DNA from: Eubacteriaceae bacterium
GTDB taxonomy: Bacteria > Bacillota > Clostridia > Lachnospirales > Lachnospiraceae
Reading direction: 5' to 3'
Length of the DNA stretch: 56,292 bases
Assembly: GCA_902362875.1 (NCBI GenBank)
Contig: CABIYF010000019.1
Span: forward strand, 1 to 56,292
The position numbers and the translations under genes are program-made. This document shows positions 50,254-56,292 of this stretch, in pieces. Positions within the stretch are counted from its first letter, which is position 1; each line of letters opens with the position of its first letter. Below the pieces are notes generated by a model that searched no databases, had not been told where the DNA came from, and saw only the letters and a program-made list of their open reading frames with translations.

Positions 50254-51408
50254 ATGGATTACAACAAACTGGCATTAGAAATGCACGAACAAAACAAAGG
50301 TAAGATCGCAGTACGTTCTAAAGTAACAGTAAAGACAAGAGATGACTTAAGTACAGCTTACACACCAGGAGTTGCAGAACCTTGTCGTAAGATCCGTGAT
50401 AATAAAGAAGAAGTATACCGCTATACAGCAAAAGGAAATTTAGTTGCTGTAGTATCTGACGGAACAGCCGTATTAGGACTTGGAGATATCGGACCAGAAG
50501 CAGCAATGCCTGTTATGGAAGGAAAAGCTCTGTTATTCAAAGAATTCGCAGATATCGATGCATTCCCAATCTGCCTTGATACAAAAGACACAGAAGAGAT
50601 CATTAAGACAGTCAAAAATATCGCACCATGTTTCGGTGGTATCAACTTAGAAGATATTTCTGCACCAAGATGTTTTGAGATTGAAAAACGTTTAAAAGAA
50701 GAATTGGATATCCCAGTCTTCCACGATGACCAGCACGGAACAGCCATTGTTGTAGCAGCAGGATTATTAAATGCCTTAAAATTTGTTGGAAAGAAGATGG
50801 AAGATGCCAATATCGTGATCAACGGAGCAGGATCTGCAGGAATTTCTATCTGTAAATTGTTATTACAGTTCGGAGCAGGAAATGTTGTCCTGGTTGACCA
50901 GAAAGGTGCATTATGCCCAGGAGAAGACTGGATGAATCCAGCACAGAAAGATATGGCAGAGATCACAAACAAAGACAAACAGAGAGGACCATTAACAGAG
51001 ATCATCAAAGATAAAGACGTATTTATCGGAGTTTCCGCACCAAATATCGTGACAGCTGAGATGGTATCTACTATGGCAGATGATGCGATCATTTTCGCAA
51101 TGGCAAACCCAACACCAGAGATCATGCCAGACGAAGCCAAAAAAGGTGGAGCAAGAGTCATCGCAACAGGAAGATCTGATTTCCCTAACCAGATCAACAA
51201 CGTATTAGTATTCCCTGGAATCTTCAGAGGAGCTTTAGATGCAAGAGCCGGACAGATCACAGAAGAGATGAAGATGGCAGCAGCAAGAGCAATTGCAAGC
51301 ATCATCAGTGATGATGAATTAAATGAAGAGTATATCATTCCAGGTGCATTCGATGAAAGAGTATGTAAAGCTGTAGCCAAAGCAGTCGCAGAAGAAAGCC
51401 AGAAATAA
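50254..51408 (+). CDS. NAD(P)-dependent malic enzyme
   Basis: This 384-residue enzyme oxidatively decarboxylates malate to pyruvate. Motifs are STAYTPGVAEPC with the catalytic Tyr, GLGDIGPEAAMPVMEGKA, VFHDDQHGTAIVVAAGLLNA for metal binding, and VINGAGSAGISICKLL, the nucleotide-binding Rossmann loop. The size fits the short bacterial type without a phosphotransacetylase domain. AAAGGAG precedes the ATG. It appears to be a single-gene unit. Confidence 0.95.
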   Translation: MDYNKLALEMHEQNKGKIAVRSKVTVKTRDDLSTAYTPGVAEPCRKIRDNKEEVYRYTAKGNLVAVVSDGTAVLGLGDIGPEAAMPVMEGKALLFKEFADIDAFPICLDTKDTEEIIKTVKNIAPCFGGINLEDISAPRCFEIEKRLKEELDIPVFHDDQHGTAIVVAAGLLNALKFVGKKMEDANIVINGAGSAGISICKLLLQFGAGNVVLVDQKGALCPGEDWMNPAQKDMAEITNKDKQRGPLTEIIKDKDVFIGVSAPNIVTAEMVSTMADDAIIFAMANPTPEIMPDEAKKGGARVIATGRSDFPNQINNVLVFPGIFRGALDARAGQITEEMKMAAARAIASIISDDELNEEYIIPGAFDERVCKAVAKAVAEESQK

Positions 51409-51529
51409 GCCATAAACAGGCAATAGGATAAAATTAAGTACAATAGCACTTCTGTTCAAGGAGTATGTTTTGTGATATACTATATTGCATCATGAGAAAA
51501 ATTTAGGAGATTTTAGGAGAATTCATTCA

Positions 51530-52963
51530 ATGAAAACAAGTGGAATATTATTGCCAATATTTAGTTTACCATCAGATTATGGAATCGGATGCTTTTCAAA
51601 AGAAGCATACGAATTTGTAGATTTTTTAGAAGAAGCAGGCCAGAATTACTGGCAGATCCTTCCGTTAGGAACAATCGGAGCAGGAAATTCTCCTTATCTT
51701 TCGTTTTCAAGTTTTGCAGGAAGTGCATATTACATCGACTTAGAACAATTACTCGAAGAAGGACTTCTTAAGAAAAAAGAACTCGAATCGATTAAGGAAG
51801 AAAATCAGGGAAAAGTTGACTATGAGAAAGTCAGAGAGAATCACAGAAAACTGTTAAGAAAAGCTTATTTCAGATTCCATCCGGATGAAGATTATAAGAA
51901 ATTTGTCAAAGACAATGAGTACTGGCTTGGAGAATATACAGAGTACATGAGCCAGAGAAAGAGTAACCTGCCAGAGAGCTATTTTGCTTTCTGCCAATAC
52001 TATTTCCATAAACAGTGGCTTAAGTTAAAGAAATATGCCAATGACAAAGGAATCCAGATCGTTGGAGATCTTCCATTCTATGTGGCATTAGATGGAACAG
52101 CATTTACATATCACAAAGAATTATTCAAAGTCGATGAAGAAGGAAAGGCAACCGTTGTCGGTGGATGTCCTCCAGATGCATATGCAGAAGACGGACAGGT
52201 ATGGTCTAATCCAGTCTATGATTGGGAATATCACAAGAAGACAGGATATGAATGGTGGATGAACAGACTCCGTCATAATTTTATGTTATACGATGTATTA
52301 CGTTTAGATCATTTCAGAGGATTTGATGAATATTTCGAGATTCCAGCCGGAGATGAGACAGCAGTCAATGGAGAATGGGTAAAAGGACCAGGAATAGAGT
52401 TCTTTGAAGCAATGAAGGAAAAACTTGGAGACAAGAAAGTTATTGCAGAGAATCTTGGATTCTTAACAGAGAGTGTCCATAAATTATTAGATGATACAGA
52501 ATTCCCAGGAATGAATGTTTTAGAATTTGCATTCGGTGCAAATGATGACAGTATCTATCTTCCACATAAATACAAAGAAAACAGTGTTGTATACACAGGA
52601 ACACATGATAACGACACAGTTGTTGGATGGTATGAGACATTATCAGAAGACGACAAGAAGTTCTTAGAGCATTATTTAAAATACAGCACGATCGAGAGAA
52701 CAGGAACTGTACATTTAGACTTGATCTCCCTTGCATTAGAGAGCCGCAGTGATATGGTGATCATTCCACTTCAGGATTATCTTGGATTAGGAAACGAAGC
52801 AAGAATCAACACACCATCTACGGTTGGCGGTAACTGGGAGTGGAGAGTGAAAGAAGAACAGTTAACAGATGAATTAAAAGAACTGATCAAATCACTGACA
52901 ACAAGATATCGTGCCGTTGCAGAAGAGAATGCAAAGAAAGCAGCTGAAGAAGCACAGCAGTAG
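51530..52963 (+). CDS. malQ: 4-alpha-glucanotransferase (amylomaltase)
   Basis: This 477-residue GH77 enzyme transfers alpha-1,4-glucan segments in maltodextrin and glycogen use. Motifs are SGILLPIFSLPSDYGIG, IQIVGDLPFYVALDG, LRLDHFRGFDEYFEIP with the nucleophile Asp, VIAENLGFLT with the acid/base Glu, and VYTGTHDNDTVVGWY. I place the start at 51530, after TTAGGAG; the frame is open to 51485. A terminator follows. Confidence 0.95.
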   Translation: MKTSGILLPIFSLPSDYGIGCFSKEAYEFVDFLEEAGQNYWQILPLGTIGAGNSPYLSFSSFAGSAYYIDLEQLLEEGLLKKKELESIKEENQGKVDYEKVRENHRKLLRKAYFRFHPDEDYKKFVKDNEYWLGEYTEYMSQRKSNLPESYFAFCQYYFHKQWLKLKKYANDKGIQIVGDLPFYVALDGTAFTYHKELFKVDEEGKATVVGGCPPDAYAEDGQVWSNPVYDWEYHKKTGYEWWMNRLRHNFMLYDVLRLDHFRGFDEYFEIPAGDETAVNGEWVKGPGIEFFEAMKEKLGDKKVIAENLGFLTESVHKLLDDTEFPGMNVLEFAFGANDDSIYLPHKYKENSVVYTGTHDNDTVVGWYETLSEDDKKFLEHYLKYSTIERTGTVHLDLISLALESRSDMVIIPLQDYLGLGNEARINTPSTVGGNWEWRVKEEQLTDELKELIKSLTTRYRAVAEENAKKAAEEAQQ

Positions 52964-52982
52964 AAGATATTGATGAATTTAG

Positions 52983-53024
52983 AAGAGATGAAAGATTATT
53001 AGAGAATCTTTCATCTCTTTTTTT
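52983..53024 (+). terminator. Terminator after malQ
   Basis: AAGAGATGAAAGATT pairs with AATCTTTCATCTCTT, then T7. Confidence 0.92.
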
Positions 53025-53099
53025 GCTGAAAGAGAATAAAAGATAGAAAGTATAAATGAAAATTATAAAAAAAATCTATAGAATAAAGCAAATATATAA

Positions 53100-53216
53100 T
53101 AAAATTGTATAAATAACGATACAATTTTATCTTGACCATATAAAACCAGAGTGTTATAATTTAGCACATAAAAGCGTTGAAGCTTTAAAGTTTAACAGTT
53201 TAAAGCCGAATAACGC
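53100..53216 (+). promoter_or_regulatory. Promoter, upstream palindrome and structured leader
   Basis: TTGACC (53132-53137) and TATAAT (53155-53160) are exactly 17 bp apart. Just upstream, AAAATTGTAT-N8-ATACAATTTT (53102-53129) forms a palindrome that could be an operator. The leader contains a hairpin, GCGTT (53173-53177) pairing with AACGC, with an inner CTTTAAA-N9-TTTAAAG. I do not recognise a known riboswitch or T-box. Confidence 0.6.
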
Positions 53217-53247
53217 AGTCGGGAACGATATAAGGAGGAAAGAAAGT

Positions 53248-54255
53248 ATGAGATTAAAGAAAGTCATGGCAACAGGACTGGTTGCCGCATTAGCATTATC
53301 CACAATGGCTGGATGCTCAAGCAAGAAAGACAGTTCAGATCAGAAGAAGATTGGAGTCGTTCAGTTAGTAGAACACGATGCATTAGACGCATCTTACAAA
53401 GGATTCAAAGACGGACTTGAGAAAGCCGGATATAAAGACGGGGATAAGATCAAGATTGAATATAAGAACGCACAGAACGAACAGTCAAACTGCCAGACGA
53501 TCGCAAAACAGTTTGTGACAGACAAATGTGATCTTGTATTAGCAATCGCAACACCAGCAGCACAGGCAATGGCAAATGAATCCAAAGATATTCCAATTCT
53601 AGTAACAGCCGTTACAGACCCAGCCGATGCCAAACTGGTAAAATCCAATGACAAACCAGGAACAAATGTATCTGGAACATCAGACCTCACACCAGTAGCA
53701 AAACAGATGAACCTGTTAAAAGAACTTGTTCCAAATGCAAAGAAAGTTGCAATGTTATACTGTTCCGCAGAGTCAAACTCCAAATTCCAGGTAGGACTTG
53801 CAAAGAAAGAAGCAAAGAAATTAGGACTATCAACAGTTGATGCGACAGTATCAGAATCCAGCGAGATTCGTCAGGTTGTAGAATCCTTAAAAGGAAAAGT
53901 TGATGCAATCTACTCACCAACAGACAACATGATCGCAGCAGGAATTAATACAGTATCTATGGTAGCAAACGAAGCTAAGATTCCATTGATCGTAGGAGAA
54001 GAAGGAATGTGTACAGGTGGAGGACTTGCAACATATGGAGTAAACTACTACAAATTAGGACAGCAGACAGCCAAGCAGGCAGTGAAGATCTTAGAAGGAA
54101 AATCCGAACCAAAAGACATGCCAATCGAATATCAGGAAAATGCTGACTTGATCATCAACAAAGACACAGCAAAAGCATTAGGAATCAAGATTCCAGACAA
54201 ACTTAAAAAAGAAGCTAAGATGGTAACAACACAGAAAAAGACAGATAAAGAATAA
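53248..54255 (+). CDS. TrpX-type ABC transporter substrate-binding lipoprotein
   Basis: This 335-residue lipoprotein (lipobox MAGC, Cys23) belongs to the ABC_sub_bind family that includes TrpX/YtxX-type tryptophan or tyrosine-binding proteins. Conserved parts are KIGVVQLVEHDALDASYKGF, VTDKCDLVLAIATPAAQAMA, ILVTAVTDPADAKLV and the late segment VGEEGMCTGGGLATYGVNYY. It delivers a ligand, probably an aromatic amino acid, to the following permease. There is no T-box in the leader to confirm tryptophan. Confidence 0.9.
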   Translation: MRLKKVMATGLVAALALSTMAGCSSKKDSSDQKKIGVVQLVEHDALDASYKGFKDGLEKAGYKDGDKIKIEYKNAQNEQSNCQTIAKQFVTDKCDLVLAIATPAAQAMANESKDIPILVTAVTDPADAKLVKSNDKPGTNVSGTSDLTPVAKQMNLLKELVPNAKKVAMLYCSAESNSKFQVGLAKKEAKKLGLSTVDATVSESSEIRQVVESLKGKVDAIYSPTDNMIAAGINTVSMVANEAKIPLIVGEEGMCTGGGLATYGVNYYKLGQQTAKQAVKILEGKSEPKDMPIEYQENADLIINKDTAKALGIKIPDKLKKEAKMVTTQKKTDKE

Positions 54256-54297
54256 TAAATAAGATTTTCTTACATATAAATTTATAAGAAGATCAGG

Positions 54298-54331
54298 GAG
54301 TGTCTTCCAGTTTTATGGAAGGCACTTCTGT
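54298..54331 (+). promoter_or_regulatory. Intercistronic hairpin
   Basis: AGTGTCTTCCA pairs with TGGAAGGCACT, without a clear T run. It probably sets mRNA levels between the binding-protein gene and the permease/ATPase genes, or partly terminates. Confidence 0.55.
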
Positions 54332-54353
54332 GTATTTAGAAAAGAGGTAGAAA

Positions 54354-55247
54354 ATGGCATTAGTTACAAATCTTTATAGTGCATTAGCCCAAGGAACATT
54401 ATGGGGAATCATGGCACTGGGAGTTTATATTACATTTAGAATCTTAGATATCGCAGATTTATCCTGTGATGGAACCTTTGCACTCGGAGGATGTATCAGT
54501 GCGATCCTTATCACAAAAGGAGTCAATCCATTTTTAACATTATTATTTGCACTTGTCGGAGGAATGTTAGCAGGACTTGTCACAGGATGGCTGCATACCA
54601 AGCTTATGATTCCTGCAATTTTAGCAGGTATCTTAACAATGATCGCACTATGGTCCATTAATATCAGAGTTATGGGAGGTCCAAACGTTTCATTATTAGG
54701 AGAGGATACAGCATTTACACAGATGATGAGCCTTTTAGGGGTAGATCAGACACTTGCAACATTATTGGTTGGAGTTATCATTGGAATTATCGTGATCGCA
54801 GCCCTGTACTGGTTCTTTGGAACAGAAATCGGATGCGCACTTAGAGCAACAGGAAATAATGAATTTATGGTACGTGCCTTAGGAGGCAATACCGATACAT
54901 CCAAAGTTTTAGGATTAGTCATTTCCAACGGATTGATCTCAGTATCTGGAGCTTTAGTAGCCCAGAACCAAGGATACGGAGATATCAAAATGGGAACAGG
55001 ATCTATCGTAATTGGTCTTGCATCCATCGTAATCGGAGAAGTTATCTTCGGAAAACGCTTTAACTTTGCCTATATCCTTGCATCTCTGATCGGGGGAGCA
55101 ATCGTATATCGTATGATCATTTCATTAGTACTTCATTTAGGATTAAGCACCGATGACATGAAATTATTCACAGCGATCATCGTAGCACTGGCACTTGGTA
55201 TCCCTGCACTCAAAACAAAATACTCACACCGCAGGACACCAGCATAG
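54354..55247 (+). CDS. ABC transporter permease (TrpY type)
   Basis: This 297-residue protein has eight to nine membrane spans and the branched-chain-type permease fold: GIMALGVYITFRILDIADLS, GDGTFALGG-like start region, EIGCALRATGNNEFMVRALG as the coupling segment, and GLVISNGLISVSGALVAQNQG. It pairs with the preceding lipoprotein and the following ATPase to import an amino-acid-like ligand. Confidence 0.9.
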   Translation: MALVTNLYSALAQGTLWGIMALGVYITFRILDIADLSCDGTFALGGCISAILITKGVNPFLTLLFALVGGMLAGLVTGWLHTKLMIPAILAGILTMIALWSINIRVMGGPNVSLLGEDTAFTQMMSLLGVDQTLATLLVGVIIGIIVIAALYWFFGTEIGCALRATGNNEFMVRALGGNTDTSKVLGLVISNGLISVSGALVAQNQGYGDIKMGTGSIVIGLASIVIGEVIFGKRFNFAYILASLIGGAIVYRMIISLVLHLGLSTDDMKLFTAIIVALALGIPALKTKYSHRRTPA

Positions 55248-55263
55248 AAAGAGGGGCAAAGTT

Positions 55264-56058
55264 ATGTTAGAGATTAAAAATGTACATAAAACATTTAACA
55301 AAGGAACGATCAACGAGAAGAAAGCACTAAGCGGAGTAAATCTCCACTTAGATCCAGGAGACTTCGTAACGATCATCGGAGGAAACGGAGCCGGAAAATC
55401 CACAACCCTTAACATGGTAGCTGGAGTCTACCCAATCGACCAGGGAACGATCATTCTGGACGGCAAAGACATCTCAGACTTGCCAGAATACAAACGTGCC
55501 TACATGCTTGGTAGAGTTTTCCAGGACCCAATGATGGGAACCGCAGCAGGCATGCAGATAGAAGAAAACATGGCCATGGCAAACCGCCGCGGAAAAAGAA
55601 GAGGTCTAAGCTGGGGAATCACCAAGAAAGAAAAAGAAATGTTCCGCGAGAAATTAAAAATGTTAGATTTAGGACTAGAAGACCGCATGACATCCAAAGT
55701 AGGATTATTATCCGGAGGTCAGAGACAGGCATTAACATTACTAATGGCAACGCTGAAGAAACCAAGTCTGCTGTTACTAGACGAACACACAGCAGCACTC
55801 GATCCGAAAACTGCAAAGAAAGTATTAGATATTACAGAAAAGATCGTAGCAAAAGATAATCTCACAACGATGATGGTTACACATAATATGAAAGATGCGA
55901 TCAACATCGGAAACCGCCTGATCATGATGAGTGATGGAAAGATCATTTATGATGTGAAAGGGGAAGAAAAGAAGAAGCTTAAGGTGGCAGATCTGCTGCA
56001 GAAATTCGAAGAAGCAAGCGGCGGAGAATTTGCGAATGATAGGATGCTGCTGTCTTAA
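55264..56058 (+). CDS. ABC transporter ATPase (TrpZ type)
   Basis: This 264-residue ATPase has Walker A GGNGAGKST (about residues 40-48), signature LLSGGQRQALTLLMA, Walker B LLLLDEHTAALDP (with His where most have Pro, as is usual in this subfamily) and switch His in MVTHNMKDA. I take ATG 55264; the open frame further upstream belongs to the permease region. It is the last gene of the importer operon. No gene is visible from 56059 to the window end. Confidence 0.92.
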   Translation: MLEIKNVHKTFNKGTINEKKALSGVNLHLDPGDFVTIIGGNGAGKSTTLNMVAGVYPIDQGTIILDGKDISDLPEYKRAYMLGRVFQDPMMGTAAGMQIEENMAMANRRGKRRGLSWGITKKEKEMFREKLKMLDLGLEDRMTSKVGLLSGGQRQALTLLMATLKKPSLLLLDEHTAALDPKTAKKVLDITEKIVAKDNLTTMMVTHNMKDAINIGNRLIMMSDGKIIYDVKGEEKKKLKVADLLQKFEEASGGEFANDRMLLS

Positions 56059-56135
56059 ATTTTGATTTTAAGTAGTATTCTGTTGTATGAGATAGTCATA
56101 AGATAAGAACCAATATTTATAATAAGCCGGTGGCA

Positions 56136-56185
56136 ACACGCATATTTTAAGAGCGTTTTTTACAAATCGCTGATCCGCGCCTGTT
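56136..56185. repeat. Possible fragment of the palindromic element family
   Basis: The stretch around 56150-56185 has GCGTTTTTTAC, TCGCTGATCCGC and GTTCCTTTG in the same order as the inner left part of element 2 (GCCGTTTTGAAC, TCGCTGATTCGC, GTTTTCCTTG near 13409-13446). Outer arms are absent here or lie beyond the window. Confidence 0.35.
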
Positions 56186-56292
56186 CCTTTGAAAACTGAT
56201 ATGTAATGACCTTTGTCAATAGTAAATTAACAGAAATCACAACAAATTTTTATTTTATTGTTTCTGAAGACATCCAGAAAGAGTTCCGATGT

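Noticed and set aside
50421..51449. 342-codon frame antisense to malic enzyme
   Set aside because: The plus-strand protein has all malic enzyme motifs; the antisense frame has none.
53160..53247. T-box or tryptophan riboswitch before the TrpX-like gene
   Set aside because: No T-box consensus or specifier-loop layout is visible, and the leader is too short.

Overview
The window looks like chromosomal DNA of a low-GC, endospore-forming Firmicute of the Lachnospiraceae, most likely a butyrate-producing gut anaerobe (Anaerostipes is my best guess). The grounds are AT-rich codon use, strong AGGAGG ribosome-binding sites, a yabP-yabQ-divIC block, and a lactate-utilisation operon with acyl-CoA dehydrogenase and EtfBA. 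The genus is an inference; no 16S gene is present.

Layout. 1-2.7 kb: a DtxR/MntR-type regulator, a very short Fur-like protein, a class B sortase and a GH25 muramidase. 2.7-7.4 kb: housekeeping genes (CPBP protease, CvfB, HU, RqcP, YabP, YabQ, DivIC, MBL hydrolase). 7.6-11.4 kb: a BspA-like leucine-rich-repeat protein, a vWA protein and a MoxR-type AAA+ ATPase. 11.4-15.9 kb: an accessory region with two paralogous winged-helix regulators, an XRE regulator, a broken PD-(D/E)XK nuclease gene, three large palindromic elements and three copies of a composite regulatory motif. 15.9-33.5 kb: a haem/haemoprotein acquisition locus. 33.6-37.2 kb: peptidase T, a nuclease remnant, and a MarR-MATE efflux operon. 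37.5-43.6 kb: lactate permease, FAD-linked lactate dehydrogenase, acyl-CoA dehydrogenase, EtfB, EtfA. 43.9-44.7 kb: a decayed CsoR/metal-ATPase locus. 44.7-53 kb: flavodoxin-like reductase, GntR regulator with sugar-phosphate isomerases, HAD and HD proteins, tRNA-Phe and tRNA-Gly, malic enzyme, MalQ. 53.2-56.1 kb: a TrpXYZ-type ABC importer.

The most interesting part is the haem locus. It encodes a secreted NEAT protein that also carries an FMN-binding domain with a flavinylation motif, a second NEAT protein, a homologue of streptococcal Shp (its two predicted haem-ligand methionines have the same spacing as in Shp), an HtsABC-type haem importer, a CydDC-like ABC exporter pair, an Shr-like receptor (two haemoglobin-interacting domains, NEAT, EF-hand loop, leucine-rich repeats) and a secreted subtilisin. 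This resembles the Shr-Shp-HtsABC relay of streptococci, rebuilt in a gut anaerobe with a flavin module and a protease added. A 15-bp Fur-like box, exactly 13 bp, then TGTTGC-N6-GCAACA occurs three times: before the paralogous regulators, before a candidate small RNA, and before the haem operon. This suggests a small local regulon.

A second theme is gene decay by deletion, apparently between short direct repeats: csoR, the metal ATPase and the mannose-6-phosphate isomerase region all look like internal-deletion products.
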